A DNA stretch of 64,000 nucleotides. It comes from RPQJ01 sp963706535. GTDB taxonomy: Bacteria; Pseudomonadota; Gammaproteobacteria; Steroidobacterales; Steroidobacteraceae. The stretch's first letter is position 1. Each line of letters opens with the position of its first letter. The stretch spans positions 62,001 through 126,000 of the forward strand of contig CAVPMU010000010.1 in the NCBI GenBank assembly GCA_963706535.1, in the 5' to 3' direction. The translations under genes and the position numbers were made by a program. The notes under the pieces are model-generated. The model worked only from the letters and a program-made list of their open reading frames with translations. It searched no databases and was not told where the DNA came from. Below, piece after piece: positions 8,561 through 17,213 of the stretch.

Positions 8561-8582
8561 CGTCACCTCGATCCAGGACCCC

Positions 8583-8612
8583 AAAAAACAGCGGGCGCCC
8601 GAGGGCGCCCGC
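8583..8612 (-). terminator. Intrinsic terminator after norZ
   Basis: On the minus strand a GCGGGCGCC/GGCGCCCGC stem of 9 bp with a 4-nt loop is followed by TGTTTTTTGG. It is 20 bp after the norZ stop and just before the nnrS ribosome site, so it should limit read-through into nnrS. Confidence 0.75.
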
Positions 8613-8631
8613 CGCCGTCACCGGCCGCTCC

Positions 8632-10914
8632 TCAGCGGCGAACCGTCTCGGCGCCTGCAGGAAGCGGGGCTTCCTGCTTGCGTCCGCGGCCGAGCGAGAG
8701 CTTGGCAACGAACATCGCCAGAAGCAACACGCCCACGCTGAACAGGATGTCGCCCGGCATGCGCAGCCACACCAGCAACTGCATCAGCGGCTGCTGCAGG
8801 AACTCGGCCGAACGCGCGTACCAGAAGCCCTCGGACACGGCCGCGTGCACCTGCATGAGGCCGACGGGCAGCAGCGAAAAGAGCGCCATGGCCGCGAGCC
8901 CGATGTTGAGCGTCCAGAACGAGCCCTTCAGCAGCCTCTCGTCCCACTGGGCGAGGTTGCCGAGGCCGCGCAGGCAGAACAGCATCAGGCCGATGCCGAG
9001 CATGCCGTACACGCCGAAGAGCGCGGTGTGGCCGTGCAGCGGCGTCGTGTTGAGACCCTGCATGTAGTACAGCGCGAGCGGCGGGTTGATCAGGAAGCCG
9101 AACAGCCCGGCCCCGACGAGGTTCCAGAACGCGACCGCGACGAAAAACATGATCGGCCAGCGATAGGCGGCGACCCAGGGCTTCGCGTGGCCGTGCTTGT
9201 AGTTCTCGTAGGCCTCGAAGCCGACGAGCACCAGCGGCACCACCTCGAGTGCGGAGAACACCGCGCCGACCGCGAGCACGCCCGTGGGCGTGCCGGTCCA
9301 GTAGAGGTGATGGAAGGTGCCGAGCACGCCACCGGTCAGGAACACGATCGTGGAGAACAGCACCGCGCTGGTCGCGACCTTGGTGCGCACCAGGCCGAGC
9401 TTGGTGAACAGGAAGGCGATGACCGCGGTGGCGAACACCTCGAAGAAGCCCTCGACCCACAGGTGCACCACCCACCAGCGCCAGTACTCCACCATCGAGA
9501 GGTGGGTGTTGCGGCCCCACATCAGGCCCGCGCCGTAGAAGAGACCGATCGCGACGGTCGAGAGGAACAGCAGCATCGTGATCGAGCGACTGTCGTCGCG
9601 CGCCTTGAGGGCGGGCCACAATGCGCGGCCGACGAGCACGAGCCAGAGCATCAGCCCGACGAACAGGAAGGCCTGCCAGAAACGGCCGAGGTCGACGTAC
9701 TCCCAGCCCTGGTGGCCGAACCAGAAGTTGGCCTCGAGGCCCATCTTCTGCATCACGGCGAACCACTGGCCGCCGAGACCGCCCACCACGATCACCAGCA
9801 GGCAGACGAACAGGAAGTTGACGCCCAGCCGCTGGAACTTCGGCTCGTGGCCCGAGATCGCGGGCGCGATGTAGAGGCCGGTCGCGAGCCATGCCGTCGC
9901 GATCCACAGCACTGCGAGCTGCAGGTGCCAGGTGCGCGTGACGGCGTAGGGGAGGACCGAGGCGAGGTCGATGCCGTAGAAGCCCTGGCCCTCGACGGCG
10001 TAGTGTGCCGTGAGGCCCCCGAGCAGGATCTGCACCAGGATCAGCGCGGTCACGACCCAGAAGTACTTCGCCGTCGCCTTCATCGAGGGCGTGGGCTTGA
10101 GGCTCTTGAGCGGGTCACTGTCGGGTACCTGCGGCGGCGGCTCCTTGCCGTGCTGCGCGACGTAGTACCAGACGAGCGCACCGACGCCGGCGAGCAGCGC
10201 CAGGATGCTGATGAACGTCCACATGAACGTGGCGGCCGTGGGCTCGTTGCCGACCAGCGGCTCGGACGGCCAGTTGCTGGTGTAGGTGATGTCCTGGCCG
10301 GGGCGGCTCGTGGTCGTCGCCCATGCCGACCAGAAGAAGAACGCCGTCATCTGCCGGCGGCGCTCGGCGTCCGGGATCGGATTGTCCTGGATCGCATACT
10401 GCGCACGCAGCGTGTCGAGGGTCGCATCGTCGCCGAACAGCCGCTCGTAGTGGTCCGCGGTGGCCTCGATGGCGGCGGCGCGGTCCTCGGAGACCGTGAT
10501 CACGCCGGTGTCCGGGTTGTAGCTGTTCGTGCGCATCTCCGGCACGAGCTTCGCGCGCAGCGCCGCCTGCTGGGCCGCGTCGAGGTCGGCGAAAAGCTTG
10601 CCCGTTTCCCTCTGCGCCCAGGTGTCCAGCACCGCGACGGCCTCGCGATGCAGCCAGTCCGCCGACCAGTCGGGCGCGACGTAGCTGCCGTGGCCCCAGA
10701 TCGAGCCGATCTGGTGGCCGCCGATGGTCTGCCAGACCTGGCGGCCGGTCTCGATGTCTGCCTTGGTGTAGAGCGCCTGCCCCGTGGTCGTCTTGACCGC
10801 CGTCGGCATGGGCGGTGCCGCGAGATAAATCTCGCGCCCGAAATAAAGGAGGATGCCGAACGACACCACCATCAGTGCCGCCAGCAACTTCCACAGTCGG
10901 CTCGCATTGGTCAT
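8632..10914 (-). CDS. norZ: Quinol-dependent nitric oxide reductase (qNOR)
   Basis: A 760-residue single-subunit inner-membrane enzyme that reduces 2 NO to N2O with electrons from quinol. The start at 10914 (MTNASRLWKLLAALM) leads straight into the first membrane helix. The large periplasmic N-terminal domain specific to qNOR is present (SIWGHGSYVAPDWSADWLHREA, about 70-90). The NorB-like core has 12 or more helices with haem and FeB ligands in TRTWHLQLAVLW, VVHLWVEGFFEVFA (catalytic Glu) and GTFHHLYWTGTP, and the low-spin/high-spin haem His in TTPLHGHTALFGVYG. The fused N-terminal extension and the lack of a norC gene separate it from cNOR. A perfect FNR/DNR box lies 75 bp upstream. With nirS it forms the NO-producing and NO-consuming pair. 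Confidence 0.95.
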   Translation of the reverse strand: MTNASRLWKLLAALMVVSFGILLYFGREIYLAAPPMPTAVKTTTGQALYTKADIETGRQVWQTIGGHQIGSIWGHGSYVAPDWSADWLHREAVAVLDTWAQRETGKLFADLDAAQQAALRAKLVPEMRTNSYNPDTGVITVSEDRAAAIEATADHYERLFGDDATLDTLRAQYAIQDNPIPDAERRRQMTAFFFWSAWATTTSRPGQDITYTSNWPSEPLVGNEPTAATFMWTFISILALLAGVGALVWYYVAQHGKEPPPQVPDSDPLKSLKPTPSMKATAKYFWVVTALILVQILLGGLTAHYAVEGQGFYGIDLASVLPYAVTRTWHLQLAVLWIATAWLATGLYIAPAISGHEPKFQRLGVNFLFVCLLVIVVGGLGGQWFAVMQKMGLEANFWFGHQGWEYVDLGRFWQAFLFVGLMLWLVLVGRALWPALKARDDSRSITMLLFLSTVAIGLFYGAGLMWGRNTHLSMVEYWRWWVVHLWVEGFFEVFATAVIAFLFTKLGLVRTKVATSAVLFSTIVFLTGGVLGTFHHLYWTGTPTGVLAVGAVFSALEVVPLVLVGFEAYENYKHGHAKPWVAAYRWPIMFFVAVAFWNLVGAGLFGFLINPPLALYYMQGLNTTPLHGHTALFGVYGMLGIGLMLFCLRGLGNLAQWDERLLKGSFWTLNIGLAAMALFSLLPVGLMQVHAAVSEGFWYARSAEFLQQPLMQLLVWLRMPGDILFSVGVLLLAMFVAKLSLGRGRKQEAPLPAGAETVRR

Positions 10915-10988
10915 GGGATCTCTCCGTCTTTCATCCGTGTGCTTGCGCGGGATGGCGCGGATGTTGCGCTGCGAGACGGGTGCCCGCA

Positions 10989-11002
10989 TTGATCGAGATC
11001 AA
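10989..11002. promoter_or_regulatory. FNR/DNR-type binding site upstream of norZ
   Basis: TTGATCGAGATCAA is a perfect TTGAT-N4-ATCAA palindrome, centred about 81 bp upstream of the norZ start codon. The position suits a class-II-like activator site with a long leader. Confidence 0.88.
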
Positions 11003-11037
11003 TCGGCGGGCGGCAGCCGGGAGGAGAGAGCGGCTAG

Positions 11038-11065
11038 CGGATAGCGGTTAACGGATAGCGGTCAA
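11038..11065. repeat. Two direct copies of a 14-bp unit
   Basis: CGGATAGCGGTTAA is followed directly by CGGATAGCGGTCAA. It lies between the norZ promoter region and the 3' end of the next gene. Function unknown; probably a simple duplication. Confidence 0.6.
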
Positions 11066-11103
11066 GGGATATAAAGCAACGACTTACCGACCCCCCCCGG
11101 CTG

Positions 11104-13509
11104 CTACCTGCGCCGTCCCGTGCGTGCACCGCGCTGGGCGCCCGCGGAGCGCTGCTGGAACTGCATGTTGCCGCGCTGCCGGGCCGAGTAGTCCCGATTG
11201 AGTTGTGCCGTATCGCGCGTGGTGCTGCGGGCAGTGGGTTGCGGGCTGTCGCCACGCGTTGGCATCGCAGTGGCGGTCGATTGCGGCTGCGCCTGTGGCC
11301 GCGAGGAATCGACCGAGGACCAGTCGCCATTCTCGTACTGCTGCCAGCCGTCGTCGGTCTTCTTGTAGACGTTGCCGTCGTGGCCGGCATACAGGTCGCC
11401 GCCTTCGCTCTGCCCGACGGTCGTGCGGCCCGGGCCCTGGCCCGAAACCGAGATCGCCTGGCCGCCTTCGCTGCCCTCGATGCTGGTCGCACTGCGGCCG
11501 TCCTCGCGCCGGGTCTCGGTCGTCATCGATCCGTCCGAACCGCTTTCGATGGTGCGCTCGGTCGTGATCCCTCCATCGTCCCAGGCCCGCTGCACTTCGC
11601 TCGAGCCGCCCTGCGACGTCGAGCGCTCGACCTGCTGGGTGCCGTCGTCGAAGTCGGTCGTCCGCTCAGTCTTCACCCACTCGTCACCGCGCTCGACCTT
11701 GCGCTCGGTCTTCAGCTTGTTCTTGTCCTCGTCGTAGTAACGCTCGGTCTTCGTGCCGACCCCGGTGCGCGGATTGTAGGTCTCGCCGTAGCTCGCCCAC
11801 TCGTCGCCGTCCCAGGCCGTCTCGACGTAGCCGTAGCGGCCGCTGCGCGGGTTGTAGCCCTCGGTGTAGGAGTAACCGCCGTAGGGCCCGTACCAGACCG
11901 AGCGTGAGCCATACCCGCCGGTCGCCGGGTTGTACCAGCTGCCGTGGCCGTAGGAGCCCCGGTACGGGTAATAGATGCCACGGTAGACGTAGGGCGGGTA
12001 GTACCAGCCCGTGCCGTAGTAGGGCACTCCCATCACGACCACGACGCCGGTCGAGTAGGTCGCGGTGGACGTGTACACGATCTCGCCCTCGGTCGTGGAC
12101 GTCGCGGGCTTCACGTCCGTGACCGCGTACGCGGGGGAGTTCGGCGGAATCGAGTAGAGCGCCGCCGGCACATCGGCCGTCGCACCCCACGGTCCGGTCG
12201 GAGTGGATGCGACGTACCACGCCGACGCGTACACCAGGTAGTAGCGGTTCTGGTACATCAACACGTCGAAGCCGGTGTTCACCGCTCGTGCGACGCTCGT
12301 GCCCGGGATCGCCTCGAACTTCGGCTCGCCTGCATAGGTGACCTGCACCGTCGGCGGACTGCCCTTCTTCACCCGGGTCTCGATCGGCAACGATGCCTCG
12401 AGCGCCGCCATGCGCGCCTCGATGGTCCCCGGCACGGATGCACGCACCGCCGCCCGGGCGTGGTCAGTCGGTATCGCGGCGAACGTCTCCGGCAGGTCCT
12501 TGACGAAGGTCCAGGGCCCGCTTTCCAGGCTGGTCGCACTGAACCACCTGCCCGCGACCAGGTAATGCCAGGTCGGGCCGAGCTTGAAGAGCGGGCTCTC
12601 GGTGTTCCGGGCCCATTGCAGCCTCTCGATGCCCTGAATCACCTCGAGTACCGGCTTGCCGTCGGTGACGATGAGCTCGGTCGGTCGGTCCGCGTACAGG
12701 ACCTGCGGCACGGGTCGAGTGGACTTCTGCAGCGGCACGGCCTTGCGCGCGTCAGCGTACTCCGGAGTGGCGGGCAGGCCGCCGAAGCTCGACGGCAGCG
12801 ACGTTGCGGCTTTCCAGCCCTTGTCGAGGCGGCTGGATGTCAGCCAGCGGTCGCGGTCCAGCAGGTAGTAGGCGCCGGAGCCGGACCCGTCGTGAAAGGT
12901 CGGCCAGTTCGCATTGACGATGACCTCGAGGCTGGTGCCGGGAACGGCGGAAGGCACGGGCGTGCCGTTGACGAACAGCAGGATCGTCGGGGTGGAGCGC
13001 GCGACGATCGGCGGCGGATTCGTGTTGAAGCCGGCGGGCGGCGGTCCTGCGAGCACCTCGTCCGCGACATAGGCGAGGAACAGGTCGAGCGGCGCATTGA
13101 GCGACGTACGGGTAACTGCATGCTCGATGGCGGCCTTGTCCTCGGGCGGCGCGGGGACCGCGAACACCACGTCGGTTACTCTCGGCGCGCGGATCTCGAT
13201 CCTGCGGCTCGGCAGGTCGACGAGCGTCTGGCCGGTCACGGTCGCCGTCCCAAGTGTCGGGGACGACGCTCCCGGGGGCGTCAGCTCGAAGGCGATGGCG
13301 GCCGTGAACTGCTCGAAATCAGGCCAGCTGCGGACCTGCGGTGCGTGCAGCGTCAGCGTGTATCCGTCGACCGTGCGCTGCTGCGGGTAGGTGAGGCGCG
13401 AGGTGTCGTCGGTGGCAGCGCTCGCGGTTGCCACGGGCGTCGCGGCGTTCGGCCAGGCCGGCATCATTGCCAGCAGGCACGCACAGGCCAGTGTCCGGAC
13501 CAGGGTCAT
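11104..13509 (-). CDS. Large secreted Tyr/Gly-rich protein of unknown function
   Basis: An 801-residue exported protein. The start at 13509 has a GAGGAG ribosome site and gives a signal peptide (MTLVRTLACACLLAMMPAWP...A). Residues 25-450 contain two or more repeated units of the type LDRDRWLTSSRLDKGW / WHYLVAGRWFSATSLESGPW / YYLVYASAWYVASTPTGPW, a repeating aromatic motif. Next comes a Gly/Tyr-rich segment (YYGTGWYYPPYVYRGIYYPYRG) and tandem TERTT/YNPRSG-type repeats at 540-700. The tail is basic, Gln/Arg-rich and low in complexity. Similar proteins are usually annotated as 'carbohydrate-binding family V/XII', which I treat as a label, not a function. It separates norZ from hemN but shows no link to denitrification. 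Confidence 0.8.
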   Translation of the reverse strand: MTLVRTLACACLLAMMPAWPNAATPVATASAATDDTSRLTYPQQRTVDGYTLTLHAPQVRSWPDFEQFTAAIAFELTPPGASSPTLGTATVTGQTLVDLPSRRIEIRAPRVTDVVFAVPAPPEDKAAIEHAVTRTSLNAPLDLFLAYVADEVLAGPPPAGFNTNPPPIVARSTPTILLFVNGTPVPSAVPGTSLEVIVNANWPTFHDGSGSGAYYLLDRDRWLTSSRLDKGWKAATSLPSSFGGLPATPEYADARKAVPLQKSTRPVPQVLYADRPTELIVTDGKPVLEVIQGIERLQWARNTESPLFKLGPTWHYLVAGRWFSATSLESGPWTFVKDLPETFAAIPTDHARAAVRASVPGTIEARMAALEASLPIETRVKKGSPPTVQVTYAGEPKFEAIPGTSVARAVNTGFDVLMYQNRYYLVYASAWYVASTPTGPWGATADVPAALYSIPPNSPAYAVTDVKPATSTTEGEIVYTSTATYSTGVVVVMGVPYYGTGWYYPPYVYRGIYYPYRGSYGHGSWYNPATGGYGSRSVWYGPYGGYSYTEGYNPRSGRYGYVETAWDGDEWASYGETYNPRTGVGTKTERYYDEDKNKLKTERKVERGDEWVKTERTTDFDDGTQQVERSTSQGGSSEVQRAWDDGGITTERTIESGSDGSMTTETRREDGRSATSIEGSEGGQAISVSGQGPGRTTVGQSEGGDLYAGHDGNVYKKTDDGWQQYENGDWSSVDSSRPQAQPQSTATAMPTRGDSPQPTARSTTRDTAQLNRDYSARQRGNMQFQQRSAGAQRGARTGRRR

Positions 13510-13645
13510 GGATCGCTCCTCGGTGGCGCAGTCGCCCGATTGGTCGACTTTCACACGCACGCCGGGAGGGCGCTTGGCATTTCCCGACAATCGCCGGCTT
13601 TCTTCTCTCCACTAACCGCCAGTCACCGACCGGCAGCCGCTCTCT

Positions 13646-15043
13646 TCAGATCGCCTTCGAGAACCTCTGCTGCGCCGCCTGTGCCGCCGGCAGGTAGGCA
13701 TCGAACGCCATGCCGAGGTGCCTGAGCAGCAGCCGCCCGGCGGGCAGCACGCGCAGCCCGGGCGCAGCGAATTCCGCGAGGCCGTCGGCGACCAGTGGCT
13801 CGAGCGCCTTCAGCTCGCTGGCGAAGTAAGCGCCGAAGTCGATGCCGTGGCGCGCCGCGGTGGCTTCGAAGTCCAGCACGCCGTAGCACATGATCTGCTG
13901 GATCACGTCGCGCCGGATGACATCGTCGCGCGTGAGCGTGAGGCCGCGGTGCACCGCGAGCTCGCCGCGATCGAGCGCGCCGTAATACTCGGGCAGAGTC
14001 TTGAGGTTCTGCGCGAAGTTGTCGCCCACCTTGCCGATCGAGCTCACGCCGAGGCCGATCAGGTCGCAGTAGCCGCGCGTCGAATAGCCCTGGAAATTGC
14101 GATGCAGCGTGCCGTTGCCCTGCGCGATGACGAGTTCGTCCTGCGGCAGCGCGAAGTGGTCCATGCCGATGTAGACGTAGCCCGCGGCGATCAGCTTCTC
14201 GATCGTGAGGCCGAGCAGCGCGAGGCGTGTCTCGGGCGTCGGCAGGTCCGCCGCGTTCAACTGCCGCTGCGCCTTGAACATCTGCGGCAGGTGCGCATAG
14301 GCGTACACGGCGAAACGGTCGGGCCGCGCCGAGAGCACCGTGTCGAGCGTCTTCGCGAAGCCCTCGAGGTTCTGCTTGGGCAGGCCGTAGATCAGGTCGA
14401 CGCTCACCGAGCCGAAGCCGAACTCGCGCGCCTCGCGGATCAACCGCAGCGTGTCCGGAACGGACTGGATGCGGTTCACCGCCTCCTGCACCAGCGGGTC
14501 GAAGTCCTGGATGCCGAGGCTGCAGCGGTTGAAGCCGACGTTGGCGAGGTCGCGCAGCGAGTCGCGCGTGATGGTGCGCGGGTCGAGCTCGATCGAGTAC
14601 TCGCGGCCGGCGTCCTTCGACAGCTTGAAGTGCGAGCCGAGCTTCTCGATCAGCCGGTCGATCTCGAGCGAGGTGAGGAAGGTGGGCGTGCCGCCGCCGA
14701 AGTGCAGCTGCTCGACCTCGCGGTCGCGGTCGTAGAGCTGGCCCTGCAGCTCGATCTCGCGGTGCAGGCGGTAGAGGTAGGCCTCGGCCTTCTCGTGGTT
14801 GCGGGTGATGACCTTGGTGCAGCCGCAGTAGAAGCAGGGGCTCGAGCAGAACGGGATGTGCACGTACAGCGACAGCGGCCGCGGGATCGGGTCCTGGTTG
14901 CTCGCGATGGCGGCCGCGCGGTACTCGTTCAGGCCGAACCGGTCCGAGAACTGCACGGCAGTCGGGTACGAGGTGTAGCGCGGGCCCGAGCGGTCGTAGC
15001 GGCGGATGAGGTCAGCGTCGAACTTGATCTGGTGTTGATCCAT
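13646..15043 (-). CDS. hemN: Oxygen-independent coproporphyrinogen III oxidase
   Basis: A 465-residue cytoplasmic radical-SAM enzyme that decarboxylates coproporphyrinogen III to protoporphyrinogen IX without oxygen. The start at 15043 (MDQHQIKFDADLIRRYD) has AGGGAAC upstream. The radical-SAM cluster cysteines are in PFCSSPCFYCGC (Cys66, 70, 73, with the adjacent GC typical of true HemN). GGGTPTFL binds SAM, and the HemN-specific ARPDRFAVYAYAHLPQMFK and YIGMDHFALP are present. These features separate HemN from HemW. It supplies haem for anaerobic respiration and fits the FNR/DNR box 57 bp upstream. Anaerobic control by the neighbouring Dnr is inferred. Confidence 0.95.
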   Translation of the reverse strand: MDQHQIKFDADLIRRYDRSGPRYTSYPTAVQFSDRFGLNEYRAAAIASNQDPIPRPLSLYVHIPFCSSPCFYCGCTKVITRNHEKAEAYLYRLHREIELQGQLYDRDREVEQLHFGGGTPTFLTSLEIDRLIEKLGSHFKLSKDAGREYSIELDPRTITRDSLRDLANVGFNRCSLGIQDFDPLVQEAVNRIQSVPDTLRLIREAREFGFGSVSVDLIYGLPKQNLEGFAKTLDTVLSARPDRFAVYAYAHLPQMFKAQRQLNAADLPTPETRLALLGLTIEKLIAAGYVYIGMDHFALPQDELVIAQGNGTLHRNFQGYSTRGYCDLIGLGVSSIGKVGDNFAQNLKTLPEYYGALDRGELAVHRGLTLTRDDVIRRDVIQQIMCYGVLDFEATAARHGIDFGAYFASELKALEPLVADGLAEFAAPGLRVLPAGRLLLRHLGMAFDAYLPAAQAAQQRFSKAI

Positions 15044-15099
15044 CTTGTTCCCTGGGAGCACGGGCACGCCGAGCCTGCGCCGGGCTGCTCCCCCTCGCC

Positions 15100-15113
15100 T
15101 TGACGTGCGTCAA
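15100..15113. promoter_or_regulatory. FNR/DNR-type binding site upstream of hemN
   Basis: TTGACGTGCGTCAA is a perfect inverted repeat, with C and G in place of T and A at the fifth position of each half site. It lies about 57-70 bp upstream of the hemN start codon. Confidence 0.75.
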
Positions 15114-15170
15114 GGATGGGAATCCGCGGCCGGCGGGCAAGCGGTACATGCCGAAGGATAGTAGGGAATA

Positions 15171-15195
15171 GGGGATAGGGGATAGGGGATAGGGG
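15171..15195. repeat. Tandem 7-bp repeat (GGGGATA, 3.6 copies)
   Basis: Three exact GGGGATA units and a final GGGG lie in the divergent gap between hemN and the ferredoxin-NADP reductase gene. The copy number could vary by slippage. No function is evident. Confidence 0.8.
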
Positions 15196-15266
15196 CTGGC
15201 GCCGGGCACAGGGGCTCGATCGGATAGAATGCGGGGATTGCGCGACCAGAGACCGGGAGAAAGACG

Positions 15267-16328
15267 TTGAGTTCCACTGATTCTGTTGCCCCGGCCGCGG
15301 GCGGGCCGATTGCAGCGGATGCGGTCATCATCGGGGCGGGCCCGGCCGGACTGTTCCAGGTCTTCGAACTGGGGCTGCTGGGCGTCAAGTCGCACGTGAT
15401 CGACACCCTGAAGCACCCGGGCGGGCAGTGCGCCGAGCTCTACCCGGACAAGCCGATCTACGACATCCCGGCGCTGCCCGTGTGCGGTGCCCAGGAACTC
15501 GTCGACCGGCTCATGCAGCAGGTCAAGCCCTTCGAGCCGCAGTTCCACTTCGGCGAGGAGGTCGTGGCGCTGGCAAGGCGCGAGGACGGGTCGTTCTTCC
15601 TCGAGACCTCGGCGGGCACGCAGTTCGTCACCCGCGCGGTGGTGATCGCCGCCGGCCTGGGCTCGTTCCAGCCGCGCCGGCTCGGCATCGAGGGCATCGA
15701 GGCATTCGAGGACAGGCAGGTCCACTACCGCGTGAAGAATGCCTCGACCTTCCACGGCCAGCGGCTCGTGATCTTCGGCGGTGGCGATTCCGCGCTCGAC
15801 TGGGTGATCGACCTGACCGGCAAGGCCAGGAGCATCGTGCACGTGCACCGACGGTCGGAATTCAAGGCCGCGCCGGCGTCCGTCGCACGCATGCAGCAGC
15901 TGGTGGCCGAGGGCCGGATGACCTACGTCGAGGGCATCGCCACCGCGATTCGCAGCGAGGACGGCAGGCTGACTGGCGTTACGGTCAAGGGGACCGACGG
16001 CGTGCTGCGGGAACTCGAGGCCGACCACCTGCTCGCGTTCTTCGGCCTGCACCCGAAGCTCGGGCCGATCGCCGAGTGGGGCTTCGAACTCGACAAGAAG
16101 GCGATCAAGGTCGACACGGCGAAGTTCCAGACCAGCGTGCCCGGCATCTACGCGATCGGCGACATCAACACCTACCCGGGCAAGAAGAAGCTGATCCTGA
16201 GCGGGTTCCACGAAGCGGCGCTCGCGGCCTTCGCGATCGCCGAGCAGCTGAATCCCGCCAAGAAGGTGCACCTGCAGTACACGACCACGAGCCCGATCAT
16301 GCAGAAGCGGCTCGGCGTCAATACCTGA
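15267..16328 (+). CDS. Ferredoxin/flavodoxin-NADP reductase, thioredoxin-reductase-like
   Basis: A 353-residue cytoplasmic flavoprotein. The start codon is TTG at 15267 with GGAGAAAG just upstream; no ATG fits. The FAD-binding motif is AVIIGAGPAGLFQVFEL (19-35), followed by HPGGQCAELYPDKPIYDIP. The NADP site is VIFGGGDSALDWVIDL with HRRSEFKA. The second FAD motif is GIYAIGDINTYPGKKKLILSGFHEAALAA. The CxxC redox pair of thioredoxin reductase is missing and the C-terminus is extended, as in the TrxR-like ferredoxin-NADP reductases (YumC type). It is likely to pass electrons between NADPH and ferredoxin. It is followed 28 bp later by tesB. Confidence 0.88.
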   Translation: MSSTDSVAPAAGGPIAADAVIIGAGPAGLFQVFELGLLGVKSHVIDTLKHPGGQCAELYPDKPIYDIPALPVCGAQELVDRLMQQVKPFEPQFHFGEEVVALARREDGSFFLETSAGTQFVTRAVVIAAGLGSFQPRRLGIEGIEAFEDRQVHYRVKNASTFHGQRLVIFGGGDSALDWVIDLTGKARSIVHVHRRSEFKAAPASVARMQQLVAEGRMTYVEGIATAIRSEDGRLTGVTVKGTDGVLRELEADHLLAFFGLHPKLGPIAEWGFELDKKAIKVDTAKFQTSVPGIYAIGDINTYPGKKKLILSGFHEAALAAFAIAEQLNPAKKVHLQYTTTSPIMQKRLGVNT

Positions 16329-16356
16329 CCCCGCGCGCCGCAAAGACCGCATCGCC

Positions 16357-17211
16357 ATGAAGAACGTACTCGCTGACCTGCTGCGGCTGCTCGAGCTCGA
16401 GCGGCTCGAGGTGAACATGTTCCGCGGCGAAAGCCGCGACATCGGCAGCCCGCAGGTGTTCGGCGGTCAGGTGCTCGGCCAGGCGCTGATGGCCGCGAGC
16501 GCGACGGCCGACGGCCGCCTGGTGCACTCCCTGCACGCGTATTTCCTGCGGCGCGGCGACTTCAATGCGCCGATCATCTACGAGGTCGACCGCAGCCTGA
16601 AGGGCACCAGCTTCTCGAACCGGCGCGTCGTGGCCATCCAGCACGGCCAGCAGGTCTTCCACATGTCGGCCTCCTTCCAGGTCGCGGAGGAAGGCCCGGA
16701 TCACCAGGTCCCGGCGCCCAGCGTCACGCCGCCCGAGGAATTGCCCGACCTCGCTGCCGAGATGCGCGAGTGCCTGCACGACTTGCCCGAGGAGCGACGG
16801 CGCTTCTGGTCGCTCGAGCGGCCGTTCGAGTTCCGCTCCGTCGAGTCGTTGCGGGCCGGCGAGGCGCAGCCAGGCGTCCGCCACCTGTGGTTCCGGCTGG
16901 GCGGCGCGGCGCCCGGGGACCAGGCGATGCAGCGCTGCCTGCTCGCCTACCTGTCGGACTTCCACCTGCTGGAAACCGCGACGCTTCCGCACGGCCTGTC
17001 GCACCCCTCGGGCGACGTGATGCTCGCGAGCCTCGACCACGGCATGTGGTTCCACCGGCCGGTCGCGCTCACGGACTGGCACCTGTATGCGCTCGTGAGC
17101 CCGAGCAGCTCGGGCTCACGAGGGCTGGCGTTCGGCCGCATCTTCGACCGCCAGGGCCGGCTCATCGCGAGCACGGCCCAGGAAGGACTGATGCGCGTCC
17201 GCCAGCGCTGA
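16357..17211 (+). CDS. tesB: Acyl-CoA thioesterase II
   Basis: A 284-residue double hot-dog thioesterase that hydrolyses acyl-CoA to free fatty acid and CoA in the cytoplasm. The start at 16357 gives the usual length. TesB motifs are present: FRGESRDIGSPQVFGGQVLGQALMAA near the N-terminus, LHAYFLRRGD, FSNRRVVAIQHG, and the C-terminal hot-dog with catalytic Asp in AYLSDFHLL, SLDHGMWFHRP and the Gln of IASTAQEGLMR. It probably shares a transcript with the preceding reductase. Its 3' end is 3 bp from the convergent broken cytochrome gene. An exact inverted repeat lies in its coding sequence. Confidence 0.93.
   Translation: MKNVLADLLRLLELERLEVNMFRGESRDIGSPQVFGGQVLGQALMAASATADGRLVHSLHAYFLRRGDFNAPIIYEVDRSLKGTSFSNRRVVAIQHGQQVFHMSASFQVAEEGPDHQVPAPSVTPPEELPDLAAEMRECLHDLPEERRRFWSLERPFEFRSVESLRAGEAQPGVRHLWFRLGGAAPGDQAMQRCLLAYLSDFHLLETATLPHGLSHPSGDVMLASLDHGMWFHRPVALTDWHLYALVSPSSSGSRGLAFGRIFDRQGRLIASTAQEGLMRVRQR
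17092..17122. repeat. Perfect 14-bp inverted repeat inside tesB
   Basis: CTCGTGAGCCCGAG - CAG - CTCGGGCTCACGAG encodes the LVSPSSSGSRG loop of TesB. A 14-bp perfect stem with a 3-nt loop is unusual inside a coding region. It could pause transcription or be a small palindromic insertion. There is no following T-run. Confidence 0.85.
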
Positions 17212-17213
17212 GC

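Noticed and set aside
8530..10992. 820-codon plus-strand frame opposite norZ
   Set aside because: It is an antisense shadow rich in Glu, Arg, His and Gln, with no ribosome site or family resemblance.
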